Shown here in pieces: positions 26,721 to 34,992 of a stretch of DNA of 64,000 nucleotides (its first letter is position 1; every line of letters starts with the position of its first letter). The stretch spans positions 4,013,501 through 4,077,500 of the forward strand of contig NZ_OW485601.1 in assembly GCF_937425535.1 (NCBI RefSeq), written 5' to 3'. A program made the translations under genes and the position numbers. The notes under the pieces are model-generated. The model saw only the letters and a program-made list of their open reading frames with translations. It made no database searches and was not told the origin of the DNA. This DNA is from Rhodovastum atsumiense (GTDB taxonomy: Bacteria > Pseudomonadota > Alphaproteobacteria > Acetobacterales > Acetobacteraceae).

Positions 26721-27299
26721 ATGAAGTCGCATATCCCGCACCAGCTTCCCCCGGAACCGCCGCCCGCGGTCATGGCGGCCATCCGCGAGCGCATCCCGGC
26801 TTCGCTCGTGGAGGTGCTCGGGTTGGTCTTCGCATTGCGCACCACCGCCCGGCAGGTGGACAATCTGCTCACCGACTGGATGGCCGGCACGGCCGGCTCG
26901 ACGTCGCGCTTCCAGATCATGGCCCTGCTGTGGGCCGCCAAGGGGAGGGCCGTTCCCCACAAGGAAATCGTCGCGACCCTGGAGGTGACCCGTGCCACGG
27001 TTTCCGGACTGATGGCGGGGCTGGAACGCGACGGGCTCGTGAAGTCGGCCGTTGCCCGCGACGACCGGCGGAACCTGCTGGCGACGTTGACCGCGAAGGG
27101 CCGTGCGATCTTCGAAAAGGCGTTTGAAACTAACCTCGCCCGGATGAGTGCGATCTTCGCATCGTTTCCCCCTGATGAGCTGGTGAGCGCCACGGAGCAT
27201 CTGCAGCGCATCCGCCAGGTCTTCGCCAGCGCGAACCTGAAAGAGTCGGAAACGGATCGCCCGGCCAGACGGCGGGGGAGCGGTCAGGGCACGACATGA
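26721..27299 (+). CDS. MarR family repressor of the efflux pair
   Basis: 192 residues from ATG 26721 (the frame is open from 26595). The winged-helix core is typical: RFQIMALLWAAKGRAVPHKE, IVATLEVTRATVSGLMAGLE, the wing VARDDRRNLLATLTAKGRAI. Helices for dimerisation lie on each side. It is divergent from the EmrAB-like pair, with palindromic and repeated sites between them, so it most likely represses both units until a toxic ligand binds. The basic C-terminal tail (RPARRRGSGQGTT) is not part of the family fold. Confidence 0.85.
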   Translation: MKSHIPHQLPPEPPPAVMAAIRERIPASLVEVLGLVFALRTTARQVDNLLTDWMAGTAGSTSRFQIMALLWAAKGRAVPHKEIVATLEVTRATVSGLMAGLERDGLVKSAVARDDRRNLLATLTAKGRAIFEKAFETNLARMSAIFASFPPDELVSATEHLQRIRQVFASANLKESETDRPARRRGSGQGTT

Positions 27300-27599
27300 T
27301 CACCCCCGGCGGCGCAGCGTATCCACCAGCGGGCTGACGGCGGGCGATGACGCGCTGCAGCCGCACTGTCGTCGCAGTTGAAGAGCGCCGCGCCATCACG
27401 GCGTTGTTGCGGTGGGAATGAAACGACGCGCCGACCGGATCTGGACGCGATAGGCGGATTGCCATCGCCCATCACAGTGGCTTCGGTTACGCCGCCCGGC
27501 AGTTCAGAAGGGGGCGAGCGGAACAGGGAGCCCTCCGGACGCACCTGTCGCACCGCATGTTCCGTCCTACATCTCCTGTGCCATCCCAGGAGCGGCCCC
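27300..27599. other. Non-coding gap before the molybdenum oxidoreductase operon
   Basis: I see no credible gene here. The long frame that runs through it into the 2Fe-2S protein is arginine- and proline-rich and lacks a ribosome-binding site. The promoter for the molybdenum enzyme operon must be in this stretch. Confidence 0.5.
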
Positions 27600-28046
27600 A
27601 TGGACCTCATTGTCAACGAAACGGCCCACCGGATCGAGGCGGAGGCCGACACGCCCCTGCTGTGGGTGATCCGTGATGAGCTTGGCCTGACCGGGACGAA
27701 ATATGGCTGTGGCCTGGCGCAATGCGGCGCCTGCACGGTTCTGGTCGATGGCGTGGCGGTCCGTTCCTGCGTGACGCCGGTCGGCAGCGTGGCGGGCCGC
27801 GCCGTCACCACCATCGAGGCGATCGAGCGGGACGAGGTCGGCCGCCGCGTCGTCGATGCCTGGGTCCGCCACCAGGTGCCGCAATGCGGCTATTGCCAGT
27901 CCGGCCAGGTCATGGCGGCGACGGCGCTGCTGAAGCACGTGCCGAAACCGGCCGAAGCGAACATCGCGGCGGCGATGACCAATCTTTGCCGCTGCGGCAC
28001 CTACAACGCCATCGCGGCCGCCGTGGCCGACGTGGCGCAGGGTTGA
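27600..28046 (+). CDS. 2Fe-2S subunit of a molybdenum hydroxylase (IorA/CoxS type)
   Basis: A 148-residue protein with two iron-sulfur clusters. The plant-type cluster motif is C37-x4-C42-x2-C45 with C57 (KYGCGLAQCGACTVLVDG). The second is C96-x2-C99 with C130-x1-C132 (CGYCQSGQVM, NLCRCGTY). The ATG at 27600 has an AGGAG ribosome-binding site. It passes electrons from the molybdenum site in the next gene's product to the cytochrome c encoded third. It has no signal of its own, so it is probably carried through the TAT pathway in complex with the large subunit, as proposed for related aldehyde and isoquinoline oxidoreductases. Confidence 0.9.
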   Translation: MDLIVNETAHRIEAEADTPLLWVIRDELGLTGTKYGCGLAQCGACTVLVDGVAVRSCVTPVGSVAGRAVTTIEAIERDEVGRRVVDAWVRHQVPQCGYCQSGQVMAATALLKHVPKPAEANIAAAMTNLCRCGTYNAIAAAVADVAQG

Positions 28047-28059
28047 GGAGGACACTGCG

Positions 28060-30282
28060 ATGGATGGCATGATCCCTCCTGCCGGCGAAACCTTGTCCGA
28101 AGGCCGGCCGGTCAATCTGTCCCGCCGCGGGCTGCTGGGTGGCCTGGTGCTCGGCGTGGCCTTGCCGGGCCTGGCCGTGCGCGGCCGGGCGGCCGCAGCG
28201 CAGGCGGCGGCCCGGCCGGTGTCCGCCTTCCTGGAAATCCGGCCCGATGGCGCCGTGATCCTGCAAAGCCCCTTCAACGAGGGCGGGCAGGGCGTCTTCA
28301 CCGCCATGGCCCAGATCGTCGGCGAGGAACTGGATTCCGATCCGGCGCGCTTCATCGTGCAGAACGCGCCGGCGAACCCGGTCTACCAGGTGATGAGCAA
28401 CGGCATGCGCATCACCGGCGGCAGCATGTCCGTACGCATGAGCTATGCGGCGATGCGCGGCATCGGCGCCGCGGCGCGGGCGATGCTGCTGCAGGCGGCC
28501 GCCACCCGGCTTGGCGTGCCGGTCGGTGACCTCACCACGGAAAACGGGCAGGTGCGTCACGCCGCCTCCGGCCGCAGCCTCGCCTACGGGGCGCTGGCGG
28601 CCGAGGCCGCCGCCCTGCCGGTACCGGTGGATGTCCCGCTGAAGTCGCCGGGGGAATTCCGCTGGATCGGCAAGCCGCTGGCCCGGCTGGACGTGCACGA
28701 GAAATCCACCGGACGTGCCGTCTACAGCATCGACATCACGGTCGAGGGCATGCTGCAGGCCGCGGTGCGGCATGCGCGGCGGCTCGGTCAGGAGCCGGGC
28801 GCCATCGCCAACGAGGTCGCGGTGCGGGCGATGCCGGGCGTGCATTCCATCCATCGCCTGCCGGGCGCGGTGGCGGTGGTGGCCGATCGCTGGTGGCGGG
28901 CGCGCCGGGCCGTCGAGGCACTGCAGGTGGCGTGGCAGGAACCGGCTGTCGCATCCCCCCGCGCCATGCCTGCCGATTTTTCCAGCGAGGGCCTGCGCGC
29001 CACCCTGGCCGCCCTGCCTGGCCCCGGCATCACCGCCGAGGAAAAGGGCGACGTGGCCGCGGCGCTGCGCGGCGCCAGCCGCATGGTGGAGGCGACCTAT
29101 GACGCGCCGTTCCTCGCGCATGGCCAGTTGGAGCCGCCCTCGGCCACCGCGCGCTGGAACCCCGACGGCACGCTCGACCTGTGGTTGCCCAACCAGGCGC
29201 CGGAGATGTTCCAGCGCGTCGCCGCCACGGCGGCCGGCATCGCGCCGGAGCAGGTGCGGATCCATTCGCCGCTGCTGGGCGGCTTCTTCGGCCGGCACTT
29301 CCTGTACGAGATGGCCAATCCCTTCCCCCAGGCCATCCAACTGGCGAAGGCGGTCGGCCGGCCGGTCAAGGTGATCTGGAGCCGCGAGGAGGAATTCCTG
29401 CGCGATGCCGTGCGGCCGATGGGCGTCGTGCGCTTCCGCGCCGGGCTCGATGCCAGTGGCATGCCGGTGGCGATCGAGGCGCTGGCCCGCGGCGAGGGCC
29501 CGCTCGGGCGGGTGTTCGGGCGCCGCCCGGATGCCGCCGATCCGTCCGTCGTCGAGGGCATGTCCGGCAAGCCCTACGCCATCGCGCACCGCCGCGTTGC
29601 CGATGTGCGGCACGAATATCCGGTCGTCATCGGCTTCTGGCGCTCGGTCGGCCATTCCATGAACGACTTCTTCTACGAAAGCTTCCTCGACGAGATCGCC
29701 GATGCCGGCGGGAAGGATCCGTTCGCGCTGCGCCGCGCCCTGCTCGCGGACAGTCCCCGCCATCGCAACCTTCTCGATGCCGTCGCCGATCTTTCCGGCG
29801 GCTGGAAGCGCGGGCCTTTCACCGCACCCGATGGCTCGCGCCGCGCGCGGGGCGTGGCCATGGCCTCACCCTTCGGGAGCGAGGTGGCGACCATCGCCGA
29901 GGTCTCCCTCGCCGATGGCCAGGTGCGGGTGCATGACGTCTGGGTGGCGATCGATCCCGGCAGCATCGTCAATCCCGCGATCATCGAGGCACAGGTGCAG
30001 TCGGCCGTTGCCATCGGCCTGTCCTCGGCCCTGCTGGAGGAAGTGGTCTACGAGCACGGCATGCCGCGCGCGCGCAACTATGACGGCTACCCGATCCTGC
30101 CGCCGGGCCGCATGCCGCGCGTACACACGCGGATCATCGAGAGCGGCGCCGCGATGGGCGGCATCGGCGAACCCGGCGTGCCCGGCGTGCCGCCGGCGGT
30201 GGCCAATGCCGTGGCGGTGCTGACCGGAAGGCGCCTGCGCAGCCTGCCGCTGTCGAAGGCCCGGTTCGGCGATCAGGCATAA
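28060..30282 (+). CDS. Molybdopterin-binding subunit of periplasmic aldehyde/isoquinoline-type oxidoreductase
   Basis: 740 residues. A twin-arginine signal (VNLSRRGLLGGLVLGVALPG, then AVRGRAAAAQA) marks export of the folded enzyme. The two-domain molybdenum-binding body of the xanthine oxidase family follows, in the single-chain IorB form: FNEGGQGVFTAMAQIVGEEL, LEPPSATARW, GGFFGRHFLYEM and the late GIGEPGVPGVPPAVANAVAV, which contains the usual base Glu. It needs the 2Fe-2S subunit encoded 13 bp upstream and probably donates electrons to the triheme cytochrome downstream. The substrate (aldehyde or N-heterocycle) cannot be read from sequence. Confidence 0.9.
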   Translation: MDGMIPPAGETLSEGRPVNLSRRGLLGGLVLGVALPGLAVRGRAAAAQAAARPVSAFLEIRPDGAVILQSPFNEGGQGVFTAMAQIVGEELDSDPARFIVQNAPANPVYQVMSNGMRITGGSMSVRMSYAAMRGIGAAARAMLLQAAATRLGVPVGDLTTENGQVRHAASGRSLAYGALAAEAAALPVPVDVPLKSPGEFRWIGKPLARLDVHEKSTGRAVYSIDITVEGMLQAAVRHARRLGQEPGAIANEVAVRAMPGVHSIHRLPGAVAVVADRWWRARRAVEALQVAWQEPAVASPRAMPADFSSEGLRATLAALPGPGITAEEKGDVAAALRGASRMVEATYDAPFLAHGQLEPPSATARWNPDGTLDLWLPNQAPEMFQRVAATAAGIAPEQVRIHSPLLGGFFGRHFLYEMANPFPQAIQLAKAVGRPVKVIWSREEEFLRDAVRPMGVVRFRAGLDASGMPVAIEALARGEGPLGRVFGRRPDAADPSVVEGMSGKPYAIAHRRVADVRHEYPVVIGFWRSVGHSMNDFFYESFLDEIADAGGKDPFALRRALLADSPRHRNLLDAVADLSGGWKRGPFTAPDGSRRARGVAMASPFGSEVATIAEVSLADGQVRVHDVWVAIDPGSIVNPAIIEAQVQSAVAIGLSSALLEEVVYEHGMPRARNYDGYPILPPGRMPRVHTRIIESGAAMGGIGEPGVPGVPPAVANAVAVLTGRRLRSLPLSKARFGDQA

Positions 30283-30315
30283 GCTTCGACTTCCTCCAGG
30301 GATGGCTGACAAACC

Positions 30316-31656
30316 TTGAAACGCCTTGTTGTCTTCACGGTGATCCTGCTTGCCGCCGCCCTCGGCGCCTGGGTCTTCGCCACGCGCAGCCCGGCTTCTC
30401 CCTTCGACAACGACGCGCCCCCGGCCGCGCCGTTGCCGCCGGAGCCCGGCGAATATGTCGCGCGTCTCGCCGATTGCGTCGCCTGTCATTCGGTCGAGGA
30501 CGGCGCGCCGTTCGCCGGCGGGCTGGCGATGGGCACGCCGATGGGCACGATCTTCACCACCAACATCACGCCCGATCGGGAAACCGGCATCGGCGGCTAT
30601 ACGCTGGCGCAGTTCGACAACGCGGTCCGCCGCGGCGTGGCGGCGGACGGGCGCCGGTTGTATCCGGCGATGCCCTATCCGTCCTATGCGAAGATGAGCG
30701 ACGCGGATGTGCGCGCGCTCTACGACTATTTTGCCCACCACGTGCAGCCGGTGCGGCAGGCGAACCGGCCGGGCACCATTCCCTGGCCGCTGAACCTGCG
30801 CTGGCCGCTGGCCTTCTGGAACCTCGCCTTCGCCCCATCAGGAGTTTTCGTGCCCGATCCCGCGCGCGACGCGGCGTGGAACCGTGGCGCCTATCTGGTG
30901 CAGGGGCCCGGCCATTGCGGCAGTTGCCACACGCCGCGCGGCCTCGGCATGCAGGAACTGGCGCTCGACGAGCGCGGCGGCCGCTTCCTCTCCGGCGCGA
31001 CGCTCGACGGCTGGTATGCGCCGGGCCTGCGCGGCGATCCTAACACCGGCCTGGGCCGCTGGAGCGAGGCGGAGATCGTTACCTTCCTGCGCACCGGGCG
31101 GAACCGCCATGGCGTCGTCTTCGGCTCGATGATGGAGGCGTTCAACAACTCCACGCAGTTCATGACCGATGACGACCTGCAGGGGATCGCACGCTACCTG
31201 AAGTCGCTGCCCGGCGATGCCGCCCGTGACGGCACGCCCTGGCAGGAAGATGCGGCCACGACGCAACTGCTCGCCGAGGGGCAGGTCCAGGGCGTTCCCG
31301 GGGCGCGGCTTTACCTCGTGCAATGCGCGCCCTGCCACGGGCCGGACGGGCGTGGGCGCGGCGAATGGATCTCTTCTCTCGCGGGGGCGAGTTCGCTGCT
31401 GGCACCCGATGGCGTCTCGGCGATCAATCTCACGCTCAACGGGTCGGGCCGGGTGGTGGCCGGGGGCATCCCGGATGCCTATCGCATGCCGGCGCTGCGG
31501 GCCCATTTGAACGATCGCGAGATCGCCGAGGTGGTCAGCTTCGTGCGCGGCGCCTGGGGCAACAGGGCAGCGCCGGTGTCCGCCGCGGAGGTCCGCACCC
31601 TGCGCGAACGAACCAATCCCGCCAGCAGCGAGGTCATCATCCTGAAGATGCGCTGA
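30316..31656 (+). CDS. Triheme cytochrome c, electron acceptor of the molybdenum enzyme
   Basis: 446 residues beginning at TTG 30316. An N-terminal membrane anchor ([20 protein letters not shown]) is followed by three c-type haem sites: CVACH (54-58), CGSCH (201-205) and CAPCH (337-341). This is the layout of the cytochrome subunits of membrane-bound alcohol and aldehyde dehydrogenases. It follows the Mo subunit by 33 bp, so the three genes form one electron chain: substrate to Mo, to 2Fe-2S, to haem c, and then to quinone or oxidase. Candidate axial Met residues are present after each haem. Confidence 0.9.
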   Translation: MKRLVVFTVILLAAALGAWVFATRSPASPFDNDAPPAAPLPPEPGEYVARLADCVACHSVEDGAPFAGGLAMGTPMGTIFTTNITPDRETGIGGYTLAQFDNAVRRGVAADGRRLYPAMPYPSYAKMSDADVRALYDYFAHHVQPVRQANRPGTIPWPLNLRWPLAFWNLAFAPSGVFVPDPARDAAWNRGAYLVQGPGHCGSCHTPRGLGMQELALDERGGRFLSGATLDGWYAPGLRGDPNTGLGRWSEAEIVTFLRTGRNRHGVVFGSMMEAFNNSTQFMTDDDLQGIARYLKSLPGDAARDGTPWQEDAATTQLLAEGQVQGVPGARLYLVQCAPCHGPDGRGRGEWISSLAGASSLLAPDGVSAINLTLNGSGRVVAGGIPDAYRMPALRAHLNDREIAEVVSFVRGAWGNRAAPVSAAEVRTLRERTNPASSEVIILKMR

Positions 31657-31685
31657 GGGGCACTGCACTCACAGGAGAGTCGGCA

Positions 31686-32081
31686 ATGGACATCAGACGA
31701 GCGGGATCACAGCCTTCCGGCACGGGGCCGGCGGACTGGTTCACCGGTGCGGTGCGCATCGACCCGTTGTTCAACCCGCCCGACCCGGCGCGTGTCGCGA
31801 TGGCGCTGGTGACGTTCGAGCCCGGCGCCCGCACCGCCTGGCACACCCATCCGCTCGGCCAGACCCTGATCGTCACGGCCGGCTGCGGCTGGGCGCAGCG
31901 CGAGGGCGGCACCGTCGAGGAGATCCGGGCCGGCGACGTGGTCTGGTTCGCGCCGGAGGAGCGGCACTGGCATGGTGCCACCGCGACCACCGCCATGAGC
32001 CACATCGCCATCCAGGAGAAGCTGCATGGCTCCGCCGTGGACTGGATGGAGCATGTCACCGACGCGCAATACCGGCGCTGA
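31686..32081 (+). CDS. Small cupin protein, manganese hydroxynitrile-lyase type
   Basis: 131 residues, a single cupin barrel. Motif 1 is [20 protein letters not shown] (His pair and Gln) and motif 2 is [20 protein letters not shown] (late His). The sequence style matches the family that includes bacterial manganese-dependent (R)-mandelonitrile lyases such as the Granulicella enzyme, whose natural role is unclear. An AGGAGAG ribosome-binding site precedes the ATG. It follows the cytochrome gene by 29 bp and probably belongs to the same operon, perhaps acting on the aldehyde or acid made there (inference). Confidence 0.8.
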   Translation: MDIRRAGSQPSGTGPADWFTGAVRIDPLFNPPDPARVAMALVTFEPGARTAWHTHPLGQTLIVTAGCGWAQREGGTVEEIRAGDVVWFAPEERHWHGATATTAMSHIAIQEKLHGSAVDWMEHVTDAQYRR

Positions 32082-32100
32082 GCGCCGCGGCCCCTGAGGC

Positions 32101-33603
32101 TTACCCTGCCAGGGCGTCCTCGGCGTCGGGGGCGCCCGGGGCGGTGGCCCAGGCCAGTTCCACCAGCGTCACGATCCGCCGCCCGGCGCCGTCCATCTGG
32201 CAGACGATCAGCCCCTGTTCCTCGATGTAGTTCAGCACCCGCCGCGCCCGGCCCAATGAATGCGTGCCATAGGCGCGCGCGATCGCCGGGTCGCCCGGAC
32301 AGGGCTGCCCCTCCCGCGCCGCGCGGGCGAGCATCAGGAAGATGCCCTGCATGTCCTCGGGCAGGATGGCGGCGCGGGCGGCGACATCCTGCCAGGCCTC
32401 GTCCTCGGCCATTTCGGCGCTGATGCCGGCGCGCGCGCGGGTCAGCATGCGGCGGAAGCCGCCGAGGTCCGGCACCCCGGCACCCAGGCCCTCGATGCGC
32501 CAGCGCACCAGGAAATCCTGATACAGCACGCCGACGGCGCGGAACCCGGCGTCCGGATCGGCCAGGATGGCGCGCAGGATCTGTTCCTGCCGCTCGCGCC
32601 GCTCGGCCAGCGCCTCGGGGCTCGGCGGGTCCTCGACCGTCTCGGCGCGGGTTTCCTCGGCCGGGGGGCGGGCGGCGGCCATCAACTGGCTCAGCAGGTC
32701 GGGCGCCGGCGGCGCGGGCGGGCGGCGCTGCGGCCGGGCGGCCTCGGGTGGGGGCGCGGCCAGGATCACCGCATGCGCATCCTCCAGCGGCGCCTCCGGC
32801 AGCGGCATCAGCCGCGACGGCGCGTTGCGCGGCCGCGTTTCGGTCGGGCCGATGCGGATGCCCAGCGGGCGGCGGGACAGCGCCGGGCCGAGCGCCACGA
32901 AATGCCCGCGCCCGAGGTCGCGGAACGCGTCCGCCTGCCGCCGCTCCATGCCCAAGAGGTCGGCGGCGCGCGCCATGTCGATGTCGAGGAAGGTGCGGCC
33001 CATCAGGAAATTGGATGCCTCGGCGGCGACGTTCTTGGCGAGCTTGGCCAGGCGCTGCGTGGCGATCACCCCGGCCAGCCCGCGCTTGCGGCCGCGGCAC
33101 ATCAGGTTGGTCATGGCCCCCAGCGAGAGCTTGCGCGCCTCGTCGGAGATCTCCCCGGCGACGGCGGGGGCAAACAGTTGCGCCTCGTCCACCACGACCA
33201 GCATCGGGTACCAGTGGTCGCGATCGACTTCGAACATCCCGCCGAGGAAGGCGGCGGCGCGGCGCAACTGGTTCTCGGCGTCCAGCCCCTCCAGGTCCAG
33301 CACGGTGGAGACGCGGTGAATGCGGGCCCGCTCGCCCGCGACCTGCAGCGCGTACTCGGTATGGGCCTCGGCGTCGATCACCAGGTGGCCGAAACGCTCC
33401 GCCAGCGTGACGAAATCGCCTTCGGGGTCGATGACGGTCTGCTGCACCCAGGGGGCGCTCTGTTCCAGCAGCCGGCGCAGCAGGTGGGACTTGCCGGAGC
33501 CGGAATTGCCCTGGACCAGCAGGCGGGTGGCCAGCAGCTCCTCAAGGTCGAGCGTCGCCGCGGCGCCCGCCTCCGTCTGTCCCATCCCGATCGCAACCGT
33601 CAT
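32101..33603 (-). CDS. HerA-like ATPase (DUF87)
   Basis: 500 residues. The Walker A motif is GNSGSGKS (32-39), Walker B is LVVVDE (135-140) with an AQLF continuation, and the arginine-rich GRKRGLAGVIATQR lies near 170. A long Pro/Ala-rich linker precedes a winged-helix-like C-terminus. It belongs to the HerA/FtsK side of the ASCE ATPases, which pump DNA or extract protein. HerA usually works with the nuclease NurA, and none is seen here, so the partner is unknown. Its start lies inside the 3' end of the MarR gene (62-bp same-strand overlap), suggesting coupled translation, unless the ATG at 33585 is used. Confidence 0.8.
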   Translation of the reverse strand: MTVAIGMGQTEAGAAATLDLEELLATRLLVQGNSGSGKSHLLRRLLEQSAPWVQQTVIDPEGDFVTLAERFGHLVIDAEAHTEYALQVAGERARIHRVSTVLDLEGLDAENQLRRAAAFLGGMFEVDRDHWYPMLVVVDEAQLFAPAVAGEISDEARKLSLGAMTNLMCRGRKRGLAGVIATQRLAKLAKNVAAEASNFLMGRTFLDIDMARAADLLGMERRQADAFRDLGRGHFVALGPALSRRPLGIRIGPTETRPRNAPSRLMPLPEAPLEDAHAVILAAPPPEAARPQRRPPAPPAPDLLSQLMAAARPPAEETRAETVEDPPSPEALAERRERQEQILRAILADPDAGFRAVGVLYQDFLVRWRIEGLGAGVPDLGGFRRMLTRARAGISAEMAEDEAWQDVAARAAILPEDMQGIFLMLARAAREGQPCPGDPAIARAYGTHSLGRARRVLNYIEEQGLIVCQMDGAGRRIVTLVELAWATAPGAPDAEDALAG

Positions 33604-34144
33604 CGTCCGAATCCCAGGCTCCTTCCGGGGGAGGGGTTACCAACCCGGCCGCCCCCCGTCGAGCGCCGCATGCCAGCCCGTCGCCCCTGGCGATGCCCGC
33701 AAGCCATTTTCGGATCACCCCCTGGTCCGCCTCGGAGAGCCCGCCGGAAAGCTCGTCTTCCAGCGCCTGCACTCGCGTCCGGCATTGCTGCAGCAGCGCC
33801 TGGCCGCTCGGGGTGAGCGCGATCCGCAGGATGCGGCCATGCACGTCGTGGGGCACCCGCTGCACAATCCCGCCGCGCTGCAGGTTGGCGACGATGACGC
33901 TGACCGTCTGCGGTGTCAGCAAGGCCAGCCGCGCGATATCGGCATTGGAGATCCCCGGATAGGCGTTCACCATCGTCATGACGGCGAATTGAGGCGGCGT
34001 GACATCCAGGTCCGCCAGTTCGCGATCCATGCGATGGCGATAAGCTCCCGCCGCCTGGCGGAGCAGATACCCGAGATACCCGTCTTCGCCGCGTTTGCCC
34101 TCCCCAGGGCCGGGGGGCTGTGCGGCGTTGGATGGCTTGCGCAT
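33542..34144 (-). CDS. MarR family regulator with long tail
   Basis: 200 residues from ATG 34144. The core is a standard MarR winged helix: VTPPQFAVMTMVNAYPGISN, ADIARLALLTPQTVSVIVAN, LQRGGIVQRVPHDVHGRILR, then SGQALLQQC. The last 40 residues (Gly/Asp/Arg-rich, ending DGGGRRGDARP) look non-globular and are encoded where the gene overlaps the ATPase gene. The original stop may have been lost, extending the frame. The gene is divergent from an epimerase gene and has a clear palindromic operator directly before its start codon. Confidence 0.8.
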   Translation of the reverse strand: MRKPSNAAQPPGPGEGKRGEDGYLGYLLRQAAGAYRHRMDRELADLDVTPPQFAVMTMVNAYPGISNADIARLALLTPQTVSVIVANLQRGGIVQRVPHDVHGRILRIALTPSGQALLQQCRTRVQALEDELSGGLSEADQGVIRKWLAGIARGDGLACGARRGAAGLVTPPPEGAWDSDDDGCDRDGTDGGGRRGDARP

Positions 34145-34145
34145 G

Positions 34146-34182
34146 ATATCAGTGCTCTGATATATTATTCGTGCTCTGATAT
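34146..34182. promoter_or_regulatory. MarR operator, ATATCAG palindrome
   Basis: A perfect inverted repeat ATATCAG-TGCT-CTGATAT (34146-34163) touches the MarR start codon. A second half-site, CTGATAT, preceded by the same TGCT, lies at 34176-34182. The site is between marR and the divergent epimerase gene and would block both promoters. Confidence 0.65.
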
Positions 34183-34232
34183 TATCGGGCCTGATGGCGC
34201 CGCGCCATCGCCTTTGCCCTGGAGTCCGTTGC

Positions 34233-34961
34233 ATGGACAAGACTCTTTTCCTCGCCGGCGCCGGCGGCGCCATTGGCAGAAGACTGGCGCCGCTGCTCAT
34301 CGCCGAAGGCTGGTGCGTCGTCGGAACGACACGTTCGCACGCCAGGGCGGCCGAACTGGAGCGCCTCGGCATGCAGGCGGTGATCGTCGATGTCTTTGAC
34401 GCGCCCGCGGTGAGCGCCGCGGTGATGGCGGCCGGGCCGCAGGTCGTGGTCCATCAATTGACCGATCTGCCGCCGGGGCTCGATCCCGCGCGCATGGCCG
34501 AGGCAACCGCGCGCAATGCCAGGATCCGGGAAGAAGGGACGCAAAATCTCGTCGAGGCCGCCCTCCGTGCCGGCGCCCGGCGCTTCATCGCCCAGAGCGT
34601 TGCCTTCGCCTATGCCGAAGGGAAGCTGCCCCATGACGAGGATGATCCGCTGGCCGTGCAGGCGGAGGGCCGCGCGGGGGTGTCGGCGCGTGGCGTGGCG
34701 AGTCTGGAACGTCAGGTCCTGGCGGCGCCCTTCGTGGGCATCGTCCTGCGCTATGGCCGCCTCTATGGGCCGGGAACCGGCTTCGACGCCCCGGCCGGTC
34801 CGGGACCGCTGCATGTCGATGCCGCGGCCTGGGCGGCGGTGCTGGCGACCGTCCATGGCGCCCGCGGCATCTACAACATCGCCGAGGATGACGGCACGCT
34901 GCGCGGCGACAAGGCCAGGCGGGAGTTGCACTGGTCTGCGGCCTGGAGGCCGGCGCCGTAA
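34233..34961 (+). CDS. NAD-dependent epimerase/dehydratase-like protein
   Basis: 242 residues; the ATG is preceded by a GGAG. An N-terminal Rossmann motif (FLAGAGGAIGRRLAPLLIAE) is followed by TTRS, VVVHQLTDLP, and an extended-SDR core with IAQSVAFAYAEG in place of the usual Ser plus YxxxK region. A canonical YxxxK is not evident, so it may act as a reductase-like or regulatory (NmrA-like) protein and not a sugar epimerase. It is short compared with sugar epimerases (about 310). Control by the divergent MarR is likely from the operator between them. Confidence 0.7.
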   Translation: MDKTLFLAGAGGAIGRRLAPLLIAEGWCVVGTTRSHARAAELERLGMQAVIVDVFDAPAVSAAVMAAGPQVVVHQLTDLPPGLDPARMAEATARNARIREEGTQNLVEAALRAGARRFIAQSVAFAYAEGKLPHDEDDPLAVQAEGRAGVSARGVASLERQVLAAPFVGIVLRYGRLYGPGTGFDAPAGPGPLHVDAAAWAAVLATVHGARGIYNIAEDDGTLRGDKARRELHWSAAWRPAP

Positions 34962-34992
34962 GCGCGAGGCCAGGCTTCGGCGGCGTGCCTAG

